Assembly: GCA_002366835.1 (NCBI GenBank) | Contig: DFBZ01000033.1 | Location: 1 to 16,939 of the forward strand | DNA length: 16,939 nt | Origin: Gammaproteobacteria bacterium UBA3067 | GTDB taxonomy: Bacteria; Pseudomonadota; Gammaproteobacteria; Pseudomonadales; UBA3067 | Reading direction: 5' to 3' | Part shown: positions 7,174 through 13,751 of the stretch, in pieces | Layout: every line of letters starts with the position of its first letter | How positions within the stretch are numbered: position 1 is the stretch's first letter | Translations under genes and position numbers: made by a program | Notes under the pieces: model-generated | Told to the model about the DNA's origin: nothing | The model's database searches: none | What the model saw: the letters and a program-made list of their open reading frames with translations, nothing else

Positions 7174-7602
7174 ATGAAAGCAGCACAAGCGGTAACAGAT
7201 AAGTTGGCCATTGGTTTGTCTCTTGCGTGCGCCATCCATTGCCTGATGTTACCCGTCCTATTGGTATTACTGCCGAGTATGGTCGCTTTACAACTTGATA
7301 ACGAAGCCTTTCATTTCTGGATGGTTGCGGCAGTCATCCCCAGCAGTGTTTATGCCTTAAGTGTGGGGTGCAAACAACACAAACGCTATCGATTGCTTTT
7401 TTTAGGCGCAACGGGCTTGGCGCTGTTAGTGCTGGCGCTGGTCTTAGGAGAGGCGCAAATAGGAGAGCTTGGTGAAAAAGTGCTAACGGTTGTAGGGGCA
7501 GGTTTCGTTGCGCTTGGACACTGGTTTAATTACCGCCTCTGTCATGCGCTAGATCATGGCGACTGTAGTTGCTCTAACGATAAGCATGTAGGGATACAAT
7601 AG
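7174..7602 (+). CDS. MerC-domain small membrane protein
   Basis: The frame opens at 7132 inside zur, but the ATG at 7174 has AGGAAAG six bases upstream and is preferred, giving 142 residues. The sequence has about four hydrophobic helices. The first carries Cys19-Ala-Ile-His22-Cys23, the MerC-family motif in which a cysteine pair binds a soft metal. A second conserved element, GHWFNYRLCHALDHGDCSC (115-133), adds several Cys and His at the C-terminal tail. MerC moves mercury in mer operons, but no mer genes are present here and the gene is 20 bases after zur. MerC-domain proteins beside zinc regulators are common in gammaproteobacteria as far as I know, so a role in zinc handling is likely. 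Transport direction and metal are not shown by sequence. Confidence 0.8.
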   Translation: MKAAQAVTDKLAIGLSLACAIHCLMLPVLLVLLPSMVALQLDNEAFHFWMVAAVIPSSVYALSVGCKQHKRYRLLFLGATGLALLVLALVLGEAQIGELGEKVLTVVGAGFVALGHWFNYRLCHALDHGDCSCSNDKHVGIQ

Positions 7603-7706
7603 AGTATCTGGTGGATTAATTTAGTGCTAATTGAAGAAAAAAATACAGAAGCATGAGAACAGCCAGTAATTCTTACACCATATTAAATGGCACAGCAGGT
7701 TAGGCA

Positions 7707-8714
7707 ATGAACGCTGAAAAAACAGTTATTAGAGCGGTCCCCACCAATATCATTACAGGGTTTTTAGGGGTTGGTAAAACGTCTGCCATCTTGCATTTAC
7801 TTAAGCACAAGCCAATAAATGAGCGCTGGGCAGTATTGGTCAATGAATTTGGCGAGATTGGTGTGGATGGTAGCTTGTTTGAAGGCCAGCACTCAAATGA
7901 CGATGGCATTTTCATTCGTGAAGTTCCCGGCGGGTGCATGTGTTGTGCTGCTGGCCTTCCTATGCACATCGCACTAAATCAGCTATTGGTGAAAGCTAGG
8001 CCTGATCGCTTGCTTATAGAGCCGACTGGGCTTGGGCATCCGGAAGAAGTCTTACAGGCTCTTTCAGAAGAATATTATAAGGAAGTATTATCATTACATA
8101 AGACACTCACCTTGGTGGATGCGAGAAAACTGTCTGATTCGCGCTATACCAGTCACGACACTTTTAATCAGCAAATTGCGATTGCCGATATTGTTGTTGG
8201 CAATAAACTGGATCTATATAAAGACGAAGATAAGGCGAGATTAGAAGCCTACATCAATCAGTTGGGGCAATCTCACGCTGATGTCATATTTACCCAACAT
8301 GGGGAGATTCCCTTGTCGGTATTGCAAGGAGTAAGCAGCGCTCACCCTTTGCCGAAGCATCACCACCATCATCACGAAAATGATGAAAAGCCGCTGGCGT
8401 CAGAAGCGCCAATGCCAGAATGCGGCTTTATTAAAGCGAAAAACGAGGGAGAAGGTTTTAACAGTATCGGTTGGCGTTTTTCCCCTGACATGGTTTTTAA
8501 TCGCGAGCTATTATTTTCATTTCTGACGGGCTTACGGGCTGAGCGAATGAAGGCAGTGTTTATTACGGATATAGGCGTGCTTGGCTATAACCTCACTGCC
8601 GATGCCTTAACAGAAATTGAGCTGGACGATTGCCTAGAGAGCCGCATTGAGGTGATCTCAGATAAGCTGGATGATTCATTAGAAGCGCAGCTGTTAGCTT
8701 GCGTGGTTTCTTGA
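7707..8714 (+). CDS. yeiR: YeiR-type COG0523 (CobW-like) GTPase with poly-His tract
   Basis: A 335-residue G3E GTPase. It has Walker A GFLGVGKT (18-25), the COG0523 metal motif CMCC at 77-80 within PGGCMCC, IEPTGLGHPEE (104-114), and NKLD (166-169) for guanine recognition. The C-terminal CobW_C-like domain starts after about 235. AVLVNEFGEIGVDGSL and the PGGCMCC form closely resemble E. coli YeiR, a zinc-binding GTPase of this family. Six consecutive His (218-223) between the two domains add a probable zinc-binding or storage segment. Such proteins are thought to insert zinc into client enzymes using GTP. It stands alone: 104 bases of spacer precede it, without a visible Zur box, and 174 follow it. 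Confidence 0.85.
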   Translation: MNAEKTVIRAVPTNIITGFLGVGKTSAILHLLKHKPINERWAVLVNEFGEIGVDGSLFEGQHSNDDGIFIREVPGGCMCCAAGLPMHIALNQLLVKARPDRLLIEPTGLGHPEEVLQALSEEYYKEVLSLHKTLTLVDARKLSDSRYTSHDTFNQQIAIADIVVGNKLDLYKDEDKARLEAYINQLGQSHADVIFTQHGEIPLSVLQGVSSAHPLPKHHHHHHENDEKPLASEAPMPECGFIKAKNEGEGFNSIGWRFSPDMVFNRELLFSFLTGLRAERMKAVFITDIGVLGYNLTADALTEIELDDCLESRIEVISDKLDDSLEAQLLACVVS

Positions 8715-8721
8715 GCTCTTT

Positions 8722-8756
8722 AGGGGGGCTTCAGCAACCTGTTAAAGCGTGCCCCT
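8722..8756 (+). terminator. Possible terminator hairpin after the YeiR-like gene
   Basis: AGGGG at 8722-8726 can pair with CCCCT at 8752-8756, and the inner GCTT with AAGC, enclosing a loop of about 12 bases. It lies just after the stop at 8714. There is no T-run after it, so it is a weak candidate. Confidence 0.3.
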
Positions 8757-8839
8757 TAGTCATCGTTAATGGATAGTTCCTCAACCCAGTAACACGCAGC
8801 CCTTATTCGTGGAAAAAGGTTCGGCGAAGTATTGCTTCC

Positions 8840-8869
8840 ACAAATGATATGATACATCATATCATTTGT
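8840..8869. promoter_or_regulatory. 30-bp near-perfect palindrome, probable Zur/Fur-family operator of the zigA-dksA2 operon
   Basis: ACAAATGATATGAT (8840-8853) and ATCATATCATTTGT (8856-8869) are exact inverted repeats around a central AC. The site ends 19 bases before the zigA-like ATG. It includes TATGAT (8848-8853), a good -10 box, so a bound protein would block transcription. Its half-sites (TGATAT) resemble Zur half-sites (TGTTAT) but are 5 bp further apart than in the site at 3579. Two overlapping imperfect 13-mers of the Zur type (8846-8858 and 8851-8863) can be drawn. The family of the regulator is inferred. Confidence 0.6.
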
Positions 8870-8888
8870 AACCCACTAAGAGGCACCA

Positions 8889-10097
8889 ATGGAGCAAACA
8901 TATAAACTTCCGGTAACCGTACTTTCTGGCTTTCTAGGAGCCGGTAAAACCACCGTGCTTAGCCATATTTTGAATAATCGCGAAGGCAAGAAAGTGGCTG
9001 TAATCGTCAACGATATGAGCGAAATTAATATTGATTCAGCGATAGTGCAGAGCGAGGTCTCTCTCAATCGCAGTGAAGAAAAGCTTGTTGAAATGAGTAA
9101 TGGTTGTATCTGCTGCACACTGCGGGAAGACCTTCTGGAAGAAGTCACTAAGCTTGCACAAGAGCGACGTTTTGATTATCTCGTAATCGAATCGACGGGA
9201 ATCTCCGAGCCTTTGCCTGTCGCAGAAACATTCACCTTTGCCGATGAAGATGGCGTTTCGCTTTCTGATGTTGCTGATTTGGACACGATGGTTACGGTGG
9301 TCGATGCCGTTAATTTTCTGAAGGATTATGACGAGGCGAAGTCTTTACAGGATACCGGTGAGTCTTTAGGTGAAGAAGATGAACGCAGTGTGGCCGATTT
9401 ACTGGTTGATCAGGTTGAGTTTTCTGATGTTATTCTCATCAGTAAAACGGATTTAGCCAGTCCATCTGATGTAGACCGTTTAACTGCAATTCTTAAAACG
9501 CTTAATACCGATGCGAAAATAGTTCCGATTGCTCAAGGGCAAGTCAATATTGATGAAGTGCTGAGCACGGGCCTATTTAATTTTGAACGAGCACAGCAGG
9601 CACCCGGTTGGCTCAAAGAAATGCGTGGAGAGCACGTTCCCGAGACGGAAGAATACGGTATTGGTAGTTTTAGCTACGAAGCACGTCGCCCCTTTCACCC
9701 AGAAAAATTTCACCAGTTTCTGCGCAGTACTGATAAATACGGCAAGCTCATTCGTTCCAAAGGGTATTTTTGGTTGGCATCACGCCCGGAGTTCGCGGGT
9801 CAATGGAGCCAAGCCGGGGGCATAGCCCGTTATGGTTTTGCGGGGATGTTTTGGAAAGCCGTCGAGAAGGAAAACTGGCCAGAGGATGAAGATTACCTAG
9901 CCTCGATTGAAAGCCAATGGGTGGAACCTTTTGGTGATATGCGTCAAGAACTCGTATTTATTGGACAGAGCTTGGATAAAGACAGTATGACCCAAGCGCT
10001 TGATGAGTGCTTATTAAGTGAAGAAGAAATATTGCGAGGAAAAGAATACTGGGAAACATTGAATGACCCATTTCCTGCGTGGGAAAAAATAGCTTAA
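8889..10097 (+). CDS. zigA: ZigA/YciC-type COG0523 GTPase, zinc metallochaperone
   Basis: A 402-residue G3E GTPase. It has Walker A GFLGAGKT (14-21), the metal motif CICC at 73-76 within NGCICCTLREDLL, ESTGISEPLPV (101-111), and SKTD at 185-188 in the place of NKxD. The C-terminal CobW_C domain runs from about 255 to 395 and contains the RPFHPEKF and SKGYFWLASRP elements. The NGCICC form and length match the YciC/ZagA/ZigA subgroup, which is repressed by Zur in Bacillus and Acinetobacter and supports zinc enzymes such as GTP cyclohydrolase during zinc lack. An acidic insertion at about 150-168 is not rich in His, unlike some relatives. AGAGG five bases before the ATG supports the start. It follows the 30-bp palindrome and heads a run with hisI, dihydroorotase, folE2 and dksA2. 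Confidence 0.88.
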   Translation: MEQTYKLPVTVLSGFLGAGKTTVLSHILNNREGKKVAVIVNDMSEINIDSAIVQSEVSLNRSEEKLVEMSNGCICCTLREDLLEEVTKLAQERRFDYLVIESTGISEPLPVAETFTFADEDGVSLSDVADLDTMVTVVDAVNFLKDYDEAKSLQDTGESLGEEDERSVADLLVDQVEFSDVILISKTDLASPSDVDRLTAILKTLNTDAKIVPIAQGQVNIDEVLSTGLFNFERAQQAPGWLKEMRGEHVPETEEYGIGSFSYEARRPFHPEKFHQFLRSTDKYGKLIRSKGYFWLASRPEFAGQWSQAGGIARYGFAGMFWKAVEKENWPEDEDYLASIESQWVEPFGDMRQELVFIGQSLDKDSMTQALDECLLSEEEILRGKEYWETLNDPFPAWEKIA

Positions 10098-10137
10098 TTT
10101 TCCATCCCTCAATGGGAAATAAATCATTTTTACGAAG

Positions 10138-10590
10138 ATGCTAGCTCAAGTACAGGATAGAGAACTTACAGTGAAACATATTTATTTTGAGACGCTTGAG
10201 CAAGCACCCCACCTCTCTGCGTTCAGTCTGGATAAAGTGATCGAACAGCTTGCCTTTAACGAAAAAGGACTGATTCCCGTTATTACACAAGATGCGGAAA
10301 CGAAAGATGTCCTGATGTTTGCTTGGATGAACAAGACCGCTTTGGAAAAAACCTTGTCTACCAAGCGCGTTACTTACTGGTCTCGCAGTCGTGAACAACT
10401 TTGGGTAAAAGGCGAAACCAGTGGCCATACACAGGCGCTTGTTTCTATGGCATTTGACTGTGACGGTGACACCGTATTGTGCCAAGTTATTCAATCTGGT
10501 GCCGCTTGCCACACAGGGCGGCCCAATTGTTTTTATTTAAATGTCGACGCTGAACGTCGGCAAGTACTTATTTCTGGAGACGCTCCTTAA
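10138..10590 (+). CDS. hisI: Phosphoribosyl-AMP cyclohydrolase paralog (HisI)
   Basis: This is a stand-alone PR-AMP cyclohydrolase domain, the third step of histidine synthesis in the cytosol. The Mg-binding DxDxD (Asp107, Asp109, Asp111 in DCDGD) and the zinc cysteines Cys108, Cys124 (ACHTG) and Cys131 (NCF) are all present, so it looks catalytically intact and still zinc-dependent. It lacks the HisE domain of the E. coli fusion. The ATG at 10138 has no good ribosome-binding site. A GTG at 10171 with AGGATAGAG eight bases upstream is an alternative giving 139 residues, nearer to family length. The gene is 40-73 bases after zigA and overlaps the dihydroorotase start by one base (TAATG). Away from other his genes and among zinc genes, it is most likely a zinc-starvation paralog. 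Confidence 0.82.
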   Translation: MLAQVQDRELTVKHIYFETLEQAPHLSAFSLDKVIEQLAFNEKGLIPVITQDAETKDVLMFAWMNKTALEKTLSTKRVTYWSRSREQLWVKGETSGHTQALVSMAFDCDGDTVLCQVIQSGAACHTGRPNCFYLNVDAERRQVLISGDAP

Positions 10591-11927
10591 TGGCCGCGTC
10601 GATACTTATAAAAAACGCGAATATTGTCAATGAGGGTAGGGTAGTTGAAGGTGACCTGAGAATATGTGACCAACGTATCAGCCGCATTGACAAAACGATC
10701 TCCGCATCTCAGCAGGATCGTATTATTGATGCGCATGGTTTGTACCTGCTTCCGGGCATGATCGACGACCAAGTCCATTTTCGTGAACCTGGTTTAACCC
10801 ATAAAGGATCGATTGCTAGCGAATCCCGAGCTGCCATTGCTGGCGGCATAACCAGTTATATGGAAATGCCCAACGTTAATCCAGCTACAACCTCCATAGA
10901 GGCTCTGGAAAAAAAGTATGAAATTGCCGCGAATCACTCGTTTGCAAATTATTCCTTTTACTTGGGCGCGACAGAAAATAATCTTGATCAAATAAAATTA
11001 CTGAATCCAAAGTTACACTGTGGTGTAAAAGTATTTATGGGCGCATCTACGGGGGATTTACTTGTCGAGCACCCTCAAGCATTGGATGAGATTTTTCGCG
11101 AAAGCCCAGCCCTCATTGTTACACACTGTGAAAGCACACCAGTTATAAATAGAAATTTTGAAAGAATACGTGCGCAGGGTCGTGAGCCGACGATTCATGA
11201 TCACCCAATCATCCGAGATGTCGAAGCCTGCTATGTTTCTTCGTCTTATGCTGTGGATTTGGCAAAAAAATACCGAAGCCAATTACACGTACTGCACATT
11301 ACCACTGAAAAAGAACTGCGTTTATTTGAAGCGGGAGCGGTTGAAAATAAACACATTACTGCCGAAGCGTGTGTTCATCACCTGTGGTTCAGTGACCAGG
11401 ACTACCCACGTTTGGGGAATTTAATAAAATGTAATCCAGCTATTAAATCCGCAAAGGATCGGGATGCGTTGATTCAAGCTTTGCACAACAAGCAGATTGA
11501 TATTATCGCCACGGATCATGCGCCTCACACATGGGAAGAAAAACAAACGAACTATACACACGCGCCCGCAGGTTTACCCTTAGTTGAATATGGCCTGTTA
11601 AGTTTATTGGATCATGTCAAAGATCAGAGATTGACGCTGGAACAAATTGTTGAAAAAACGTCTCACAACCCAGCCCTACGCTATGCGGTAAAAGAGCGCG
11701 GTTTTATTCGAGAAGGCTACTACGCCGATTTAGTGTTAGTCGATACCTGTCGACCCACTCCGGTGAGCGATGAAACGATCCTTTCCCACTGTGCTTGGAC
11801 ACCTTTTCAGGGGCATCAATTTTCTGCCAGCATTCAGGCCACTTGGGTGAATGGAATGCAAGTATTTAATGGTCAAGAACCACTTGCTCAGCCGGTATCA
11901 GCGATGCGACTTGAATTTAGCCATTAA
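10590..11927 (+). CDS. pyrC: Dihydroorotase (amidohydrolase family), zinc-regulon paralog
   Basis: A 445-residue cyclic amidohydrolase that would convert carbamoyl-aspartate and dihydroorotate in pyrimidine synthesis. Metal-site residues visible are His63 (VHFREPG), carboxylated Lys147 (GVKVFMGAS), His179 (THCES), His236 (HVLHIT) and Asp309 (ATDHAPH). The usual first HxH histidine is Gln61 (DDQVHFREPG), a variant I know from one dihydroorotase subgroup. REPGLTHKG and TDHAPHTWEEK support dihydroorotase over allantoinase or hydantoinase. The start shares one base with the hisI stop, so translation is coupled, and folE2 follows after 34 bases. A Zur-regulated dihydroorotase is known beside folE2 and dksA2 in Pseudomonas aeruginosa (PyrQ), which supports the same backup role here. 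I cannot see whether a housekeeping pyrC exists elsewhere. Confidence 0.85.
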   Translation: MAASILIKNANIVNEGRVVEGDLRICDQRISRIDKTISASQQDRIIDAHGLYLLPGMIDDQVHFREPGLTHKGSIASESRAAIAGGITSYMEMPNVNPATTSIEALEKKYEIAANHSFANYSFYLGATENNLDQIKLLNPKLHCGVKVFMGASTGDLLVEHPQALDEIFRESPALIVTHCESTPVINRNFERIRAQGREPTIHDHPIIRDVEACYVSSSYAVDLAKKYRSQLHVLHITTEKELRLFEAGAVENKHITAEACVHHLWFSDQDYPRLGNLIKCNPAIKSAKDRDALIQALHNKQIDIIATDHAPHTWEEKQTNYTHAPAGLPLVEYGLLSLLDHVKDQRLTLEQIVEKTSHNPALRYAVKERGFIREGYYADLVLVDTCRPTPVSDETILSHCAWTPFQGHQFSASIQATWVNGMQVFNGQEPLAQPVSAMRLEFSH

Positions 11928-11961
11928 TTGTTTAATTAAAAATAGGAGAAAATTTTTGGAT

Positions 11962-12873
11962 ATGCGTGCTTTACCGGATGTGACTTCGGATATAGATACG
12001 GAAACACCTTCAACCCTACAATGGGTTGGCATGGAAGATATTGCTGTGCCAATTACAATCAATACCCAAGATGGAAACCCTCAGGCGGTGGGGGCGAAAG
12101 CCAGTGTGTATGTCAGCCTAGAGCAGCCAGACGTTAAGGGTATACACATGTCACGACTTCATGCCCTTATTAACCAACTGGCTGAGCAGGACTTCAACAA
12201 AAAGACCGTGAGCGAGCTACTGGACACGATGATTTCCTCTCAAGGTCATTTAGGGCACGCGGCTAAAATCGCGCTGTCATTTGATTTATTACTAAAGAAG
12301 CAAGCACTACTGAGTGGCGAAAGCGGCTATCAATCCTACCCTGTGACGGTTAACGCTGAAAAGAAACCCCAGGGGCTGTCTTGTGAGTTTGAGATCACAA
12401 TACCTTATTCCAGCACATGCCCCTGCTCTGCATCGCTGGCGCGTCAGCTGTACGCCGATGCCGTAAATGAAGAATTCTCAGGGTCAAGCATTGATAAATC
12501 AAACTTGCTCGAATGGATTCAATCGCCTGCTGGCTCAATTGCTACCCCTCACAGCCAACGCTCATATGCCTATATTCGTCTTTCTTTTGCAAACAACGAA
12601 TGGCCGAGCCTTTCCTCGCTTATTTTTCAGCTAGAGGAAATTATTCGTACCCCAGTGCAAACGGCGGTAAAGCGGGTAGACGAACAAGAGTTCGCGAGGT
12701 TGAATGCCGAAAATTTAATGTTTTGTGAAGATGCTGCGCGACAAATTAAATTTGCGCTTGAACAGATGCGTTTTGTAGAAAATTACTGGTTTAGAGTGGA
12801 GCATCAAGAAAGCCTGCATGCTCACAACGCTGTTGTTATTGATCAAAAGTGGTCCAACGGTAAAGTAGAATGA
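11962..12873 (+). CDS. folE2: GTP cyclohydrolase IB, FolE2 (zinc-independent)
   Basis: A 303-residue protein of the GCYH-IB family, which makes dihydroneopterin triphosphate from GTP for folate. It can use metals other than zinc, unlike FolE. Visible marks are MRALPDV at the N-terminus and GMEDIAVPITI. The STCPCSASLAR block (151-161) carries the conserved active-site Cys, and TPHSQRSYAYIRL (195-207) the conserved His197. LEEIIRTPVQTAVKRVDEQEF near 224-244 is also typical. The frame is open from 11851, inside the dihydroorotase gene, but family alignment favours the ATG at 11962. A TTG at 11956 with AGGAGA six bases upstream is equally possible. It overlaps dksA2 by four bases (ATGA). FolE2 replacing FolE under Zur control is established in several bacteria. 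Confidence 0.9.
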   Translation: MRALPDVTSDIDTETPSTLQWVGMEDIAVPITINTQDGNPQAVGAKASVYVSLEQPDVKGIHMSRLHALINQLAEQDFNKKTVSELLDTMISSQGHLGHAAKIALSFDLLLKKQALLSGESGYQSYPVTVNAEKKPQGLSCEFEITIPYSSTCPCSASLARQLYADAVNEEFSGSSIDKSNLLEWIQSPAGSIATPHSQRSYAYIRLSFANNEWPSLSSLIFQLEEIIRTPVQTAVKRVDEQEFARLNAENLMFCEDAARQIKFALEQMRFVENYWFRVEHQESLHAHNAVVIDQKWSNGKVE

Positions 12874-13283
12874 AATCAAAGCTTACTGAGAAACAAATAT
12901 TAAATGCCCCTGAGTCGCAATATATGAGTGCCGAACAACTCGAGTTTTTTCGGGAGAGATTATTAGACCTGCATGAGATAACCGTTACCCGAATAATGGG
13001 GGCTAAAGAACAACTGGACAGCCCGATGGATTATAGCGATCCAAGTGACCGCGCTACTTGTGAGGAACAATCCAATATCGCACTGAAAATTGTAGAGCGC
13101 GAGCAAAAGCTACTGCCCAAAATCAAGAAAGCTTTGGAGAATATTCGCCATGGTGAGTATGGATACTGTCTTGAATCTGGAGAACCCATCGGGGTACCAC
13201 GCCTTTTAGCGCGCCCCACATCTGAATTTTCTGTTGAAGTAAAAACGCTAAAAGAAATAAGAGAACAGCAATATAAAAATTAA
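12870..13283 (+). CDS. dksA2: DksA2, zinc-finger-less DksA paralog
   Basis: A 137-residue DksA/TraR-family protein that would bind in the RNA polymerase secondary channel and act with ppGpp. The coiled-coil tip has the required acidic pair Asp57/Asp60 (SDPSDRAT). The C-terminal finger is recognisable (GEYGYCLESGEPIGVPRLLARPTSE), but the CxxC-17-CxxC cysteines read Cys100, Ser103, Ser121 and Val124. Only one of four therefore remains and zinc cannot be held in the normal way. This is the hallmark of DksA2 of P. aeruginosa, which is induced by Zur derepression and replaces DksA when zinc is scarce. The ATG overlaps the folE2 stop by four bases, so the two are translationally coupled. It is the last gene of the tightly packed run starting at zigA. 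Confidence 0.92.
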   Translation: MKSKLTEKQILNAPESQYMSAEQLEFFRERLLDLHEITVTRIMGAKEQLDSPMDYSDPSDRATCEEQSNIALKIVEREQKLLPKIKKALENIRHGEYGYCLESGEPIGVPRLLARPTSEFSVEVKTLKEIREQQYKN

Positions 13284-13345
13284 TTCATCAATAAATCCTG
13301 TCCGTAAAATCATAAGGCCAAGTCAAAAAATATTGTAACCACGGT

Positions 13346-13360
13346 TTAACAGCCTGTTAA
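13346..13360. promoter_or_regulatory. 15-bp palindrome between dksA2 and the small ORF
   Basis: TTAACAG-C-CTGTTAA is a perfect 7-1-7 inverted repeat. It is preceded by a second imperfect dyad (TGTAACC-AC-GGTTTAACA, about 13334-13352). The site is 35 bases before the small ORF start and does not match the Zur box at 3579. It could be an operator, part of an mRNA hairpin, or chance. Confidence 0.35.
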
Positions 13361-13394
13361 TCATCACTCAAAGTTAACCAGGGTATAGCAAAAT

Positions 13395-13610
13395 ATGAAA
13401 ACAGATATTATTCCAAAATCATACGAAAGTTGGCGACACTGTATCACGGTGACGTGTCAACAAGAGTTAAATTTGCCTTACATTGAAATGCGCATCAAGG
13501 CATTAAATTCACCCAGTGATTATATGACGCAAAGGTTCGTTAAACTTTATGGTGAACAGCAACGTGTCATGACCCTAGGGTGGTTTGAGAAGGCCAAAAA
13601 CGCATTATAA
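13395..13610 (+). CDS. Small uncharacterised protein, 71 residues
   Basis: The ORF codes for a soluble, weakly basic protein without signal peptide or membrane helix. Two Cys (16 and 21, in HCITVTCQQ) and one His are present, too few to argue for a zinc site. The middle reads as a mixed alpha/beta stretch ending in TLGWFEKAKN. I do not recognise a named family. It lies 111 bases after dksA2 and 126-141 before thrS, with an AGGG 11 bases before its ATG, a weak ribosome-binding site. Codon use looks like that of its neighbours and it fills the only gap large enough between two real genes, so I take it as real. Position alone suggests it belongs to the zinc-limitation set. Confidence 0.55.
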   Translation: MKTDIIPKSYESWRHCITVTCQQELNLPYIEMRIKALNSPSDYMTQRFVKLYGEQQRVMTLGWFEKAKNAL

Positions 13611-13751
13611 TAAAAGCCATTTTTATAGAGTCTTAGTTAAATACTTTTATCGCAATTCAACGCTTTTTTTAGAACCCATATCCTCCTCACGCGCTGATAC
13701 AGTCCTGCCGAGCGGTAAATAAATCCCCCCATTCCTGTGAAGAATTTCAAT

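Noticed and set aside
11851..11961. Longer FolE2 start inside the dihydroorotase gene
   Set aside because: It would add 37 residues unlike the family and overlap the upstream gene. The 11962 (or 11956) start fits the family N-terminus.
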